Shown: piece by piece, positions 1-9,292 of the stretch
How positions within the stretch are numbered: position 1 is the first letter of the stretch
How the letters are laid out: each line of letters starts with the position of its first letter
From: Flavimaricola sp.
GTDB lineage: Bacteria > Pseudomonadota > Alphaproteobacteria > Rhodobacterales > Rhodobacteraceae
NCBI GenBank assembly: GCA_029255105.1
Contig: JAQWWH010000043.1
Span: forward strand, 1 to 38,813
Direction: 5' to 3'
Length of the DNA stretch: 38,813 nt
Program-made: the position numbers and the translations under genes
The notes under the pieces: model-generated
What the model was told of the DNA's origin: nothing
Seen by the model: only the letters and a program-made list of their open reading frames with translations
The model's database searches: none

Positions 1-11
1 CGATCTACCTG

Positions 12-45
12 CCGGGGCTGCGCCAGTTTGCGCGGCCCCGGTCCG
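12..45 (+). terminator. Hairpin upstream of rpoA
   Basis: A 12-bp stem (12-23 pairing with 30-41, one G-U pair, 6-nt loop) is followed by a short T-rich stretch. It lies about 65 bases before rpoA. In this lineage rpoA usually follows the small-subunit genes rpsM-rpsK, so this probably ends or attenuates transcription from those genes. The upstream gene itself is outside the window. Confidence 0.6.
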
Positions 46-109
46 TCATTTTGAAACCTCGAGCGTTTGTCAGGTCGATCATGCCAGACGAACAAGAATG
101 GAGGGACGC

Positions 110-1126
110 ATGATCCACAAGAATTGGGCAGAACTGATCAAGCCGACACAGCTGGAAGTCCGCCCGGGCAACGATCCTGCACGTCAGGCCACCCTGACTG
201 CTGAGCCGCTTGAGCGTGGCTTTGGTCTGACGCTGGGCAACGCTCTGCGCCGGGTGCTTATGTCCTCGCTCCAGGGGGCCGCTATCACCAGCGTTCAGAT
301 CGACAACGTTCTGCACGAGTTTTCGTCCGTTCCGGGCGTTCGCGAGGATGTCACCGACATCGTCCTGAACCTCAAGGGCGTGGCGATCCGTATGGAAGTC
401 GAAGGCCCCAAGCGGCTGACCGTTCAGGCCAAAGGACCGGGCGTCGTCACCGCCGCCGACATTTCCGAATCCTCCGGGATCGAGATCCTGAACAAGGATC
501 ACGTGATCTGTCACCTGGACGACGGCGCGTCGCTTTACGTCGAGCTGACGGTCAACACTGGCAAAGGCTATGTCGCGGCAGACAAGAACAAGCCCGAGGA
601 TGCCCCGATCGGCATGATCGCCATCGACGCGATCTATTCCCCGGTCGTCAAGGTCAGCTACGATGTGCAGCCGACCCGCGAAGGTCAGGTTCTGGACTAT
701 GACAAGCTGACCATGAAAATCGAAACCGACGGGTCGCTGACACCTGACGATGCGGTCGCTTATGCGGCCCGCATCCTGCAGGATCAGCTGTCGATCTTCG
801 TCAACTTTGACGAGCCGGAATCGGCCACTGCCGGTGCCGACGACGACGGGCTGGAGTTCAACCCGCTCCTCCTCAAGAAAGTCGACGAGCTGGAGCTGTC
901 TGTCCGGTCCGCCAACTGCCTGAAGAACGACAACATCGTTTATATCGGCGATCTGATCCAGAAGACCGAGGCCGAGATGCTTCGGACCCCGAACTTCGGC
1001 CGCAAATCCTTGAACGAGATCAAGGAAGTGCTGTCGGGCATGGGTCTGCACCTTGGTATGGACGTCGAGGATTGGCCGCCAGACAACATCGAAGACCTGG
1101 CCAAGAAGTTCGAAGACCAGTTCTGA
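110..1126 (+). CDS. rpoA: DNA-directed RNA polymerase subunit alpha
   Basis: The 338-aa product is the alpha subunit of RNA polymerase. Its N-terminal domain (about 1-230) dimerises and nucleates beta/beta' assembly. Its C-terminal domain (about 250-320) contacts UP elements and activators. The N-terminal domain shows [17 protein letters not shown] and the C-terminal domain shows [11 protein letters not shown] and [13 protein letters not shown]. An in-frame ATG lies 12 bases upstream at 98. The start at 110 is preferred because GGAGGGA sits just before it and alphaproteobacterial RpoA begins MIHKNW. Length is normal for the family. rplQ follows after about 120 bases with a hairpin between them. 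Confidence 0.98.
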   Translation: MIHKNWAELIKPTQLEVRPGNDPARQATLTAEPLERGFGLTLGNALRRVLMSSLQGAAITSVQIDNVLHEFSSVPGVREDVTDIVLNLKGVAIRMEVEGPKRLTVQAKGPGVVTAADISESSGIEILNKDHVICHLDDGASLYVELTVNTGKGYVAADKNKPEDAPIGMIAIDAIYSPVVKVSYDVQPTREGQVLDYDKLTMKIETDGSLTPDDAVAYAARILQDQLSIFVNFDEPESATAGADDDGLEFNPLLLKKVDELELSVRSANCLKNDNIVYIGDLIQKTEAEMLRTPNFGRKSLNEIKEVLSGMGLHLGMDVEDWPPDNIEDLAKKFEDQF

Positions 1127-1137
1127 TTTACGACACT

Positions 1138-1166
1138 GGGGTGCGCGATTTGCGCACCCCGTTTTC
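1138..1166 (+). terminator. Hairpin terminator between rpoA and rplQ
   Basis: GGGGTGCGC (1138-1146) pairs perfectly with GCGCACCCC (1152-1160), with a 5-nt loop, followed by GTTTTC. It probably acts as a partial terminator or attenuator inside the rpoA-rplQ unit. Confidence 0.65.
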
Positions 1167-1248
1167 ACCCCGGGCAATTCCGCCCCAATAACGCGGCTGG
1201 CACGCATCAGACCGCTGCACAAAGCATAAAGCACTTAGGAGACCTCAA

Positions 1249-1674
1249 ATGCGTCACGCTAGCGGATACCGCAAACTCAACCGGACCCACGAACACCGCA
1301 AGGCTATGTTCGCCAACATGGCAGGTTCGCTGATTGAGCATGAGCAAATCAAGACAACCCTGCCCAAGGCCAAAGAACTCAAGCGCGTAATCGACAAGCT
1401 GGTGACCTTGGGCAAGCGCGGCGACCTTCACGCCCGCCGTCAGGCCGCATCGCGGCTCAAGCAGGATATGCACGTTGCCAAGCTGTTCGAAGTGCTTGGC
1501 CCCCGCTACAAAGAGCGTCAGGGCGGCTATGTGCGCGTTCTGAAGGCTGGCTTCCGCTATGGCGACATGGCGCCCATGGCCATCATCGAATTCGTCGACC
1601 GCGACCGCGACGCCAAAGGCGCCTCTGACAAGGCCCGCCTTGAGGCCGAAGAAGCGATGGAAATCGACGACTGA
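1249..1674 (+). CDS. rplQ: 50S ribosomal protein L17
   Basis: The 141-aa protein is large-subunit ribosomal protein L17, which lines the peptide exit region. The conserved N-terminus ([17 protein letters not shown]) and the middle block ([22 protein letters not shown]) are clear. An acidic C-terminal tail is usual in alphaproteobacteria. AGGAG precedes the ATG at good spacing. The rpoA-rplQ order is the conserved end of the alpha operon, and a hairpin terminator follows. Confidence 0.98.
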   Translation: MRHASGYRKLNRTHEHRKAMFANMAGSLIEHEQIKTTLPKAKELKRVIDKLVTLGKRGDLHARRQAASRLKQDMHVAKLFEVLGPRYKERQGGYVRVLKAGFRYGDMAPMAIIEFVDRDRDAKGASDKARLEAEEAMEIDD

Positions 1675-1702
1675 GATTTTCCTCAGTCTGACCAGACCAA
1701 AG

Positions 1703-1733
1703 GCCTCGTCTCTGGACGAGGTCTTTTCATTTT
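1703..1733 (+). terminator. Rho-independent terminator after rplQ
   Basis: CCTCGTC (1704-1710) pairs with GACGAGG (1715-1721) across a TCTG loop, followed by TCTTTTCATTTT. It closes the rpoA-rplQ transcription unit just before rarA. Confidence 0.8.
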
Positions 1734-1798
1734 GGGGGGTCGCCGCGCCGGGTGGGCCCTGCTTCCCACCGCTGCGGCGACCTTCTATGCTGGAACTC

Positions 1799-3124
1799 AT
1801 GGCCGACCTTTTTGACAGCGCAGCCTCTGGACAGCCCGCAGCCGCACCGCCCCGGCCGCTGGCGGATCGTCTGCGTCCGGCCCGACTGGACGAGGTGATC
1901 GGCCAGGAACAGGTTCTAGGCCCTGATGCGCCGCTGGGCGCGATGCTTGAGGCTGGTTCGCTGTCTTCGTTGGTGTTCTGGGGGCCTCCGGGCGTTGGTA
2001 AGACGACGATTGCGCGGCTGCTTGCAGACCAGACCGACCTGCATTTCGTCCAGATCTCGGCCATCTTCACAGGCGTTCCTGACCTGCGAAAGGTGTTCGA
2101 GGCGGCTAGGATGCGCCGCCAGAACGGCAAGGGCACCCTTCTGTTTGTCGATGAGATCCACCGCTTCAACAAGGCGCAGCAGGACGGGTTCCTACCCTAT
2201 ATGGAAGATGGCACCATCCTCCTGGTCGGTGCCACTACCGAAAACCCGTCGTTCGAGTTGAACGCGGCCTTGTTGAGCCGGGCCCAGGTTCTGATCCTCA
2301 GACGGCTGGAGGCGTCCGATCTGGAGCGTTTGGCCCAACGAGCGGAGGCTGACGTCGGGCGCCCCCTGCCGCTGGACCCCTCCGCCCGCGCTGCCCTGAT
2401 TGAGATGGCGGACGGGGACGGCAGGGCCCTCCTGAACCTGATCGAACAGGTGATGGCCTGGAAGGTGCCCGGCCCACTGACCCGCGAGATCCTGATCACC
2501 CGCCTGATGAAGCGCGCGGCCAAATACGACAAATCAGGGGATGAGCACTACAACTTGATTTCAGCGCTGCACAAGTCGGTCCGGGGATCGGACCCGGATG
2601 CCGCCCTTTACTGGTTCGCCCGCATGCTGGCCGGGGGAGAGGACCCCCGCTACCTGGCCCGCCGCATCACACGCATGGCGGTGGAAGACATCGGATTGGC
2701 TGACCCGCAAGCGCAGGCCATCTGTCTGCAGGCTTGGGATACCTACGAGCGTCTGGGCAGCCCCGAGGGCGAATTGGCGCTTGCCCAGGCTGTGACCTAC
2801 CTGGCCCTCGCCCCGAAATCCAACGCCGGCTACACCGCGTTCAAGGCGGCCCAGGTTGCGGCCCGCGAGGCAGGCTCTGCCCCGCCGCCCAACCACATCC
2901 TCAACGCGCCGACCCGGCTGATGAAAGAGCAGGGTTTTGGCGAGGGCTATGCCTACGATCACGAGGCCGAGGATGCCTTTTCCGGTCAGAACTATTTTCC
3001 CGACGGGATGAAGCGGGGCAGCTATTATGAGCCCGTCGACCGCGGTTTTGAGCGTGACCTGAAAAAGCGCATGTCCTATTTTGCCGGGCTTCGGGCAAAG
3101 CGAGATGGCCAGAGGCATGAGTGA
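1799..3124 (+). CDS. rarA: Replication-associated recombination ATPase RarA (MgsA family)
   Basis: The 441-aa AAA+ ATPase is related to clamp-loader subunits and acts at stalled replication forks. Walker A (WGPPGVGKTT), Walker B (LLFVDEIHRFNKAQQD) and sensor 1 (LVGATTENPSFELN) are visible in the first half. The C-terminal half carries the MgsA tetramerisation region, including HKSVRGSDPDAALYW and GEDPRYLARR. The start at 1799 (MADLFD) fits homologues; an ATG four codons earlier (1787) is an alternative. The frame stays open back into rplQ, but that part is out-of-frame rplQ sequence. crcB follows after 84 bases. Confidence 0.95.
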   Translation: MADLFDSAASGQPAAAPPRPLADRLRPARLDEVIGQEQVLGPDAPLGAMLEAGSLSSLVFWGPPGVGKTTIARLLADQTDLHFVQISAIFTGVPDLRKVFEAARMRRQNGKGTLLFVDEIHRFNKAQQDGFLPYMEDGTILLVGATTENPSFELNAALLSRAQVLILRRLEASDLERLAQRAEADVGRPLPLDPSARAALIEMADGDGRALLNLIEQVMAWKVPGPLTREILITRLMKRAAKYDKSGDEHYNLISALHKSVRGSDPDAALYWFARMLAGGEDPRYLARRITRMAVEDIGLADPQAQAICLQAWDTYERLGSPEGELALAQAVTYLALAPKSNAGYTAFKAAQVAAREAGSAPPPNHILNAPTRLMKEQGFGEGYAYDHEAEDAFSGQNYFPDGMKRGSYYEPVDRGFERDLKKRMSYFAGLRAKRDGQRHE

Positions 3125-3208
3125 CCAAGGCCCTCGTGGGCACAGTTTGGCTGTACCGCAACACCGGCGGCGGTTGACAACTGCACAGCCAAAGACAAGG
3201 AAGGCCGC

Positions 3209-3586
3209 ATGATGACATCTCTCATTCAAGTGGCCCTTGGTGGGGCTATCGGCGCGTCAGCCCGATATCTGACCAATATGGCCACCTTTCGATTTTTTGG
3301 CCCCGGGTTTCCCTGGGGCACTGTGGTCGTGAACGTCCTGGGTTCTTTCCTGATGGGCGTCCTGGTGGTCGTGCTTGCCCAACTGTCAGGCAATCGCTTG
3401 GCACCTTTGCTGATGACCGGGGTCTTGGGCGGGTTTACGACCTTCTCCGCCTTTTCCCTTGATGCCGTCACCCTGTGGGAGCGCGGGGAGGCCCTCCATG
3501 CTTTCGGCTATGTGGCGGGCACTGTCTCGGTTTCCATCGCCGCGCTTGTCGCGGGGCTTTTCGTTGCGCGGGGGGCCTTCGCATGA
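3209..3586 (+). CDS. crcB: Fluoride channel CrcB/Fluc
   Basis: The 125-aa, four-helix inner-membrane protein belongs to the dual-topology Fluc family, which exports cytoplasmic fluoride. Family motifs are present: GGAIGASARY near the N-terminus, VVNVLGSFLMG in the second helix, and GVLGGFTTFSAFSLD in the third, whose T/S and Phe residues line the ion path. AAGGAAGG precedes the ATG, and a second ATG follows immediately. The stop overlaps the start of the downstream pseudouridine synthase (ATGA), so the two genes are translationally coupled. I did not see a clear fluoride riboswitch upstream. Confidence 0.95.
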   Translation: MMTSLIQVALGGAIGASARYLTNMATFRFFGPGFPWGTVVVNVLGSFLMGVLVVVLAQLSGNRLAPLLMTGVLGGFTTFSAFSLDAVTLWERGEALHAFGYVAGTVSVSIAALVAGLFVARGAFA

Positions 3587-4629
3587 GTGGTGTTCAGAAC
3601 CGTATCGTTGGGCCGGATGAAGGCGATCAGCGGCTTGACCGCTACCTGCGCCATCTGTTCCCGCACCTGAGCCAGGGCCGCATCGAAAAGATGTGCCGCA
3701 AGGGCGAAGTGCGCGTTGACGGCGGCCGGGTCAAATCGGCCACTCGCGTCGAAATCGGTCAAAGCGTGCGCATTCCGCCTCTGCCTGATGCCGATGATAT
3801 CACGGCGCAGCCAGTGAACCGCGCGATAACGCCGGCCGATGCCAAGATGATCCAGTCCTGCGTGATCTATAAGGACGACGAGATCATAGTGATCAACAAG
3901 CCTGCGGGACTGCCGACGCAGGGTGGCTCTGGCGTGTCACGTCATGTGGATGGCTTGGCCGAGGCGCTGCGCTTTGGCTATGAGGACAAGCCGCGGCTTG
4001 TTCACCGGCTGGACAAGGACACCTCTGGCGTCCTGATGTTGGCGCGGACACGCACGATGGCCCGCGCCCTTACCGAAAACCTCAAGCACCGTGATACCCG
4101 CAAGATCTATTGGGCTGCGGTAGCGGGTGTGCCCCACCCCCGCGCGGCGACGATCAAGTTCGGCCTGCTCAAGGCACCCGGCCACGGCAAGGGCGGCGAG
4201 AACGAGAAGATGCGCTGTATCCATCCCGCCGAAGTCGATAAGACCGAAGGGGCCAAGCGGGCCACGACGGATTACGCCGTGTTGACGAACCTGGGTCAAC
4301 GGGCTGCCTGGGTGGCGCTGGTTCCGATCACCGGGCGGACCCACCAGCTACGGGCCCACATGGCCGAGATCGGGCACCCGATCCTGGGCGACGGCAAGTA
4401 TGGCGGCGGGGCACAGGAGAATGCTGGCGACGGCTGGGGCGCGGGACTGGGGGGTGATCTTAGCCGCAAGCTGCATCTGCACGCGCGGACCTTGATCATC
4501 GAACACCCGACGACCAAGGCCGTCCTACACCTGACCGCCCCATTGCCCGATCACATGGTCGAAACATGGAATTTTGTCGGTTGGGAGGTCAGCCATGCCC
4601 CTGTTGATCCCTTCAACATGCCTGATTGA
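3583..4629 (+). CDS. rluC: RluA-family pseudouridine synthase, RluC type
   Basis: The 348-aa enzyme converts specific uridines of 23S rRNA to pseudouridine. An N-terminal S4 RNA-binding domain (about 18-75; QRLDRYLRHLFPHLSQGRIEKM) precedes the catalytic domain with HRLDKDTSGVLML, which holds the catalytic Asp. The C-terminal GRTHQLRAHMAEIGHPILGD motif is also intact. The start overlaps the crcB stop by 4 bp. The frame stays open upstream, but that part is out-of-frame crcB. The RluC assignment over other RluA paralogues rests on the S4 domain and length. Confidence 0.92.
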   Translation: MSGVQNRIVGPDEGDQRLDRYLRHLFPHLSQGRIEKMCRKGEVRVDGGRVKSATRVEIGQSVRIPPLPDADDITAQPVNRAITPADAKMIQSCVIYKDDEIIVINKPAGLPTQGGSGVSRHVDGLAEALRFGYEDKPRLVHRLDKDTSGVLMLARTRTMARALTENLKHRDTRKIYWAAVAGVPHPRAATIKFGLLKAPGHGKGGENEKMRCIHPAEVDKTEGAKRATTDYAVLTNLGQRAAWVALVPITGRTHQLRAHMAEIGHPILGDGKYGGGAQENAGDGWGAGLGGDLSRKLHLHARTLIIEHPTTKAVLHLTAPLPDHMVETWNFVGWEVSHAPVDPFNMPD

Positions 4630-4635
4630 TCCGAC

Positions 4636-5352
4636 ATGACCGACTGGAAACCAAAACGATTCTGGAAAAACGTCCACGTAGAAGAGGACGGTCCGCACCA
4701 CATCGTGCGGCTTGATGACAAACCACTAAAGACGCCATCCAAGCTGACGTTGCAATTGCCGACGCGGGACTTGGCCGAATGGGTCGCTGGGGAATGGCGG
4801 GCGCAGGACGGGCCGGTCAATCCCGACACAATGCCCGCGACTCGTTTTGCAAACTCTGCTGTCGAAAAGGTTGCGCCGCAATTGGACGAAGTCGCAAGGC
4901 TCGTCGCCTCTTACGGTGAAACCGATCTGGTGTGCTACCGTGCCGAAAAGCCCGCAGCTCTGGTTGATCGGCAGGGCGATGGATGGGACCCGCTTGTCGA
5001 ATGGGCGGCCAAGACATTCGGCGTGCGCCTGCGAATCGCTACCGGCGTGATGCCTGTCGCGCAAGACCAAATCGCGCTGCAGGCGCTTGCGTCCGAGGTG
5101 CGGGGCATGAATGCCTTTGCCTTGGCTGGATTTCACGATATTGTAAGCCTCTCCGGTTCGCTCGTCATAGGACTTGCTGTCGCAAGAGGGGCCCTGGATC
5201 CTCTGCGAGGATGGGATACGTCCCGGATCGACGAAACCTGGCAGGCTGAGCAATGGGGTTTTGACGAAGAGGCCGAGGAATATGCCTCACGCAAGCGTGC
5301 CGCATTTCTGGACGCAGAGAGATTCTACCGCCTGTCGATTGGGCAAAGCTAA
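4636..5352 (+). CDS. ATP12-family F1-ATPase assembly chaperone
   Basis: The 238-aa protein matches ATP12, the chaperone that holds the F1-ATPase alpha subunit before assembly in mitochondria and alphaproteobacteria. Visible family features are KRFWKNVHVEE and LDDKPLKTPSK at the N-terminus, LAEWVAGEWRAQ, and the middle block LVASYGETDLVCYRAE. It starts 6 bases after rluC and probably shares its transcript. It lies away from the atp operon, which is common in this group. Confidence 0.92.
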   Translation: MTDWKPKRFWKNVHVEEDGPHHIVRLDDKPLKTPSKLTLQLPTRDLAEWVAGEWRAQDGPVNPDTMPATRFANSAVEKVAPQLDEVARLVASYGETDLVCYRAEKPAALVDRQGDGWDPLVEWAAKTFGVRLRIATGVMPVAQDQIALQALASEVRGMNAFALAGFHDIVSLSGSLVIGLAVARGALDPLRGWDTSRIDETWQAEQWGFDEEAEEYASRKRAAFLDAERFYRLSIGQS

Positions 5353-5581
5353 GAATCTCTGCCAACCAAACCGCTTTGAGTTAGGGGAATTAACGGTGTT
5401 TTCGCCAAGTTATTAGGCGGAAACTCTTGACCTACGGTGACGATTTTGACCACTCTAACGCGGCGCTAGACAAAAAGTGTCCCGTGCATAGATCTAAGGC
5501 CACTCTGTCCTTAGTGGAACAGACAAGAAGGAAAGCTCCCCTGGGGATAGGGGAGAGTAAAAACAGGAAGAGGTAACTATC
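5353..5581 (+). promoter_or_regulatory. Promoter and leader region of the amino-acid ABC operon
   Basis: The 229-base gap precedes the binding-protein gene. Two TTGACC boxes (about 5428 and 5445) are candidate -35 elements, but neither has a convincing -10. The leader contains a stem of CTCCCCT (5536-5542) with AGGGGAG (5549-5555). The ribosome-binding site GGAAGAGG follows. I see no recognisable riboswitch. Confidence 0.4.
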
Positions 5582-6598
5582 ATGAAGACCGTGTTTCTAG
5601 GCGTTCTGGCAACTGCCGGACTTGCCGCTGGTGTGGCAGGTGCTGCTACACTCGACGACGTTAAAGCTCGCGGCAGCCTTAACTGCGGCGTGTCTACCGG
5701 CCTCGTCGGTTTTGCTGCCCCTGACGCTGATGGCGTTTGGGAAGGCTTTGACGTTGGCGTCTGCCGTGCTGTCGCAACAGCCGTCCTTGGCGACCCCGAT
5801 GCCGTGACTTTCGTTCCTACCACTGGTCAGACCCGCTTTACCGCGCTGGCCTCTGGTGAGATTGACATGCTCGCCCGCAATACCACGTGGACCTTCTCGC
5901 GCGATGTCGACCTCAAGTTCGAATTCGTTGGCGTGAACTACTACGACGGTCAGGGCTTTATGGCCCCCCGTGAGCTGGGCGTGTCCTCTGCCAAAGAGCT
6001 TGATGGCGCAACTGTCTGCATTCAGACCGGCACCACCACCGAGTTGAACTTGGCCGACTTCTTCCGCGTTAACTCCATCAGCTACGAGCCCGTGCCGATC
6101 GAGACCAATGCAGAAGCTCTGCAGCAGCTGCTTGCCGGTGCTTGCGACGTCTACACCACAGACGCTTCGGGTCTTGCTGCCAGCCGTGCAACCTTTGAGA
6201 ATGCATCTGACTGGGTGATCCTGCCCGAGATCATCTCCAAAGAGCCGCTTGGCCCGCTGGTCCGTCATGGCGACAACGAATGGGCTGACGTTGTGCGTTG
6301 GTCGCTCAACACGCTCATCGCAGCAGAAGAGCTGGGCGTAACGTCCGAGAACGTGGCAGAACTTGCCGCTGCGCCGACCAACAACCCCGAGATCAACCGT
6401 ATGCTTGGCACCGAAGGTGAACTGGGCGCTATGCTGGGTCTCGAAGCGAGCTGGGCTGCAGACATCATCGCTGCTGTCGGCAACTACAGCGAACTGTTCG
6501 AAAGCAACATCGGTGAAAGCACTCCGATCGGTTTGGCGCGTGGTCTGAACGCCCAGTGGACCGATGGTGGTCTGCTCTACACTCCGCCGTTCCGCTAA
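5582..6598 (+). CDS. bztA: Polar/acidic amino-acid ABC transporter, periplasmic binding protein (AapJ/BztA)
   Basis: The 338-aa periplasmic solute-binding protein has a signal peptide over about residues 1-21 (hydrophobic core ending GVAGA). The mature protein opens with ATLDDVKARGSLNCGVS, the typical start of AapJ/BztA proteins, and continues with VWEGFDVGVCRAVA and ARNTTWTFSRD. R. capsulatus BztABCD and Rhizobium AapJQMP import glutamate, glutamine, aspartate and related amino acids, so those are the inferred substrates. It is first of four genes in order binding protein, two permeases, ATPase. A strong hairpin follows and may raise its level over the permeases. Confidence 0.94.
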   Translation: MKTVFLGVLATAGLAAGVAGAATLDDVKARGSLNCGVSTGLVGFAAPDADGVWEGFDVGVCRAVATAVLGDPDAVTFVPTTGQTRFTALASGEIDMLARNTTWTFSRDVDLKFEFVGVNYYDGQGFMAPRELGVSSAKELDGATVCIQTGTTTELNLADFFRVNSISYEPVPIETNAEALQQLLAGACDVYTTDASGLAASRATFENASDWVILPEIISKEPLGPLVRHGDNEWADVVRWSLNTLIAAEELGVTSENVAELAAAPTNNPEINRMLGTEGELGAMLGLEASWAADIIAAVGNYSELFESNIGESTPIGLARGLNAQWTDGGLLYTPPFR

Positions 6599-6608
6599 GT
6601 CGGCTTGG

Positions 6609-6640
6609 ATGGGGCGCAGATCGAAAGGTCTGCGCCCCAT
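6609..6640 (+). promoter_or_regulatory. Intercistronic hairpin after the binding-protein gene
   Basis: A perfect 12-bp inverted repeat (6609-6620 with 6629-6640, 8-nt loop) starts 10 bases after the binding-protein stop. There is no U-run, so full termination is unlikely. In other binding-protein operons such hairpins protect the upstream mRNA from 3' exonucleases or attenuate transcription, keeping binding protein in excess. The 108 bases from here to the next gene hold no other feature I can name. Confidence 0.75.
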
Positions 6641-6748
6641 TCCACCAAATAGATAACGCGACACGACAGTCGCAGGGGCTGCCATCGGGCACAGTCGGGC
6701 GAACCGGCGTGACACCGCGGCAATGCTCACTCGCCGGGGAGTACATAG

Positions 6749-7963
6749 ATGTCGACGATAACAGATCCGCCGAAACCAGGGTTTCGGCTAAGCCAACTCA
6801 TATACGACACCCGATACAGGTCTTTGACCATCCAGACGGTCGCGTTGATCCTTCTCGTCCTCGCCTTTTCCTGGCTCATATCTAACACGATCCAGAACCT
6901 CGAAGCCCTTGGTAAGGACTTTGACTTTGGCTTCCTGTCCTCGCGAGCAGGCTATGACATCAACCAGATGCTCATTCCCTACGACAACAGCATGTCGCAT
7001 GGGCGTGCGGCGCTTGTCGGCATCGCCAACACACTACTTGTCGCCTTTTTGGGATGTGTCACCGCAACGGTGATCGGTGTTCTCGTCGGCGTGCTGAGAC
7101 TTTCCAAAAACTGGATCGTGTCGCGCCTGATGGCGGTTTACGTGGAAGCGTTTCGAAATGTACCGCTGCTGCTCTGGATCGTTCTGATCTTTGCCTTGCT
7201 GACAGAAAGCACGCCCCAGCCGCGCGATTTCCGCGAAGGCGGTAGTGCCTCGATGATGTTCAGCGAATCGGTGGCCATCACCAATCGTGGCGTCTTCATT
7301 CCCAACCCGATTTGGGGGCCGAATTCCGGTATCCTTATCGCCGTCTTCATTGCTTCGATCATCGGGGCGATCCTGTACCGGCGCTATGCCAAGAAGGTCC
7401 TGTTCGATACTGGCCGCCTTTTGCCGATGACATGGCCCGCGCTTGCCATCGCAATCATTCCGACGGTTCTTTTCTACTTCATCCTCGGTCGGCCCGTGTC
7501 GCTTGAGTACCCGGTGCTGGGCGGCTTTAACTTTCAGGGTGGCATCCAACTTCGAAACTCGCTGATTGCCCTCTGGGTCGCTCTGTCCCTTTATACCGGT
7601 GCCTTCATCGCCGAGATCGTGCGGGCGGGTATCCTGTCTGTGTCCAAGGGCCAGACTGAGGCGTCGTTTGCCTTGGGTCTGCGTCCGAACCGGACCATGA
7701 ACCTTGTCATTCTGCCCCAGGCGCTGCGGGTCATCATTCCGCCGCTCATCTCGCAGTTTCTCAACCTCACCAAAAACTCATCGCTGGCCATCGCGGTTGG
7801 ATACATGGATGTGCGTGCGACCCTGGGTGGCATTACGATCAACCAGACCGGTCGAGAGCTTGAGGGGATGCTTTTGCTGGGGATGTTCTACCTCGCGATC
7901 AGCCTGATCATTTCCAGTCTGATGAACGTCTACAACAACTCTAAGAAGCTGAAGGAGCGCTGA
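6749..7963 (+). CDS. bztB: Amino-acid ABC transporter permease 1 (AapQ/BztB)
   Basis: The 404-aa inner-membrane permease belongs to the HisM/GlnP class and is of the long AapQ/BztB form, with an extra segment between early helices. Visible blocks are EAFRNVPLLLWIVL in the first conserved permease segment and the ATPase-docking EAA loop (ASFALGLRPNRTMNLVILP). It should pair with the next gene product to form the channel. It ends one base before that gene's start. A short hydrophilic N-terminus precedes the first helix (about 30-50). Confidence 0.94.
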   Translation: MSTITDPPKPGFRLSQLIYDTRYRSLTIQTVALILLVLAFSWLISNTIQNLEALGKDFDFGFLSSRAGYDINQMLIPYDNSMSHGRAALVGIANTLLVAFLGCVTATVIGVLVGVLRLSKNWIVSRLMAVYVEAFRNVPLLLWIVLIFALLTESTPQPRDFREGGSASMMFSESVAITNRGVFIPNPIWGPNSGILIAVFIASIIGAILYRRYAKKVLFDTGRLLPMTWPALAIAIIPTVLFYFILGRPVSLEYPVLGGFNFQGGIQLRNSLIALWVALSLYTGAFIAEIVRAGILSVSKGQTEASFALGLRPNRTMNLVILPQALRVIIPPLISQFLNLTKNSSLAIAVGYMDVRATLGGITINQTGRELEGMLLLGMFYLAISLIISSLMNVYNNSKKLKER

Positions 7964-7964
7964 G

Positions 7965-9281
7965 ATGTCCGACACTAACGCGCAATCTGTCAGCTTTGTC
8001 AGGGACAAGATGCTCCCTGAGTCCGCTCCTCCCACACTCGAGCGGGGAGTCGTCAAATGGATCCGGGAGAACCTGTTCTCCAGTATCCTGAACTCGGTCC
8101 TGACGCTCGGCTCGATCTACGTCATCTATTGGATCGTGGCCCACCTTTACCCATGGCTTGCCAATTCGGTCTGGTATGCGTCGTCTCTGAACGAATGCCG
8201 CGAGATCAGGGACGCGACCGTCGGTCCGGGCGTGCCATCGGCCTGTTTTGCCGTCATCACAGATCGGTGGGAGCAGTTGCTTTTCGGCTTTTACCCCAAT
8301 GACGCCTATTGGCGGCCTGTCATGGCTCTGGTCGCCTTTCTGGCCGCAATCGCCCCCGTGCTGTTCGTGTCGCTGCCACGCAAGTTGTTGTGGTTTTCGG
8401 CAGCGTCGCCTTTTGTGATGTTCTCTCTGCTTTGGGGGGGATCTATCTGGGGGCCGATCACGTTGGCCGTTGGCTTTGGTGTTGGCTATGCGGCCTTCGT
8501 CCTGTTGGGACGTGTTGCCGGTGCGCTGGTTTCAGTCCTTGGGTCGATCATTGCCCCAGTGCTGTTCTGGATGTTCCTCGCCGGACCGATCGCCGGCGCC
8601 TTGACAGCCGTCGCCCCGATCGGGCTCCCTTTTGTGGAATCCCGCAGTTTTGGCGGTTTTACCTTGTCAGTGATCATTGGGGTGTCGGGCATCGTGTTGT
8701 CCATGCCGCTTGGCATTCTGCTGGCCTTGGGGCGGCAATCGGACCTGTTCATCATCAACAAGGTCTCGGTCGCCTTCATTGAGGTCATCCGGGGCGTGCC
8801 GCTGATCGTCTGGCTGTTCACGGCCCAGTTGATCCTTGGCTACTTCCTGCCACCGGGGACGACCTTTGACCTGACCCTGCGGGTCATCATCATGGTTACG
8901 CTGTTCTCCTCGGCCTATATCGCAGAGGTGGTACGTGGCGGTCTGGCTGCATTGCCCAAGGGGCAGTACGAAGGGGCCGACAGCCTTGGTCTGGATTACT
9001 GGCAGTCCATGCGGCTGATCATCCTGCCCCAGGCCCTCAAGATCTCGATCCCTGGTATTGTGAACACCTTTATCGGGCTGTTCAAAGACACGACCCTTGT
9101 CGTCTTTATTGGGCTCTTTGACCCCATCGGCCTGTCGAACGCTATCCGCGCCTCGACCGACTGGAACGGGATCTACTGGGAGCTCTTTGTCTTCATCGGC
9201 CTGCTGTTCTTTATCTTCTGCTACAGCATGGGTCGGTATTCCCTGTTCCTCGAGCGTAAGCTCCAACGCGAAAACCGGTAA
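7965..9281 (+). CDS. bztC: Amino-acid ABC transporter permease 2 (AapM/BztC)
   Basis: The 438-aa second permease of the heterodimeric channel has many membrane helices. The N-terminal half carries extra helices and a loop with cysteines (SSLNECREI and GVPSACFAV), as in AapM/BztC proteins. The C-terminal half holds the HisM-like core with [13 protein letters not shown] and the EAA loop ([20 protein letters not shown]). It follows the first permease by one base and precedes the ATPase by 11 bases, with AAGGAG before the latter. Confidence 0.94.
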   Translation: MSDTNAQSVSFVRDKMLPESAPPTLERGVVKWIRENLFSSILNSVLTLGSIYVIYWIVAHLYPWLANSVWYASSLNECREIRDATVGPGVPSACFAVITDRWEQLLFGFYPNDAYWRPVMALVAFLAAIAPVLFVSLPRKLLWFSAASPFVMFSLLWGGSIWGPITLAVGFGVGYAAFVLLGRVAGALVSVLGSIIAPVLFWMFLAGPIAGALTAVAPIGLPFVESRSFGGFTLSVIIGVSGIVLSMPLGILLALGRQSDLFIINKVSVAFIEVIRGVPLIVWLFTAQLILGYFLPPGTTFDLTLRVIIMVTLFSSAYIAEVVRGGLAALPKGQYEGADSLGLDYWQSMRLIILPQALKISIPGIVNTFIGLFKDTTLVVFIGLFDPIGLSNAIRASTDWNGIYWELFVFIGLLFFIFCYSMGRYSLFLERKLQRENR

Positions 9282-9292
9282 GGAGACCACAA

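Noticed and set aside
5..1234. Long minus-strand open frame antisense to rpoA
   Set aside because: It mirrors rpoA in a GC-rich genome, has no recognisable protein family and no ribosome-binding site; rpoA is certain.
5597..6730. Long minus-strand frame antisense to the binding-protein gene
   Set aside because: Shadow frame with no family similarity; the + strand gene is clear.
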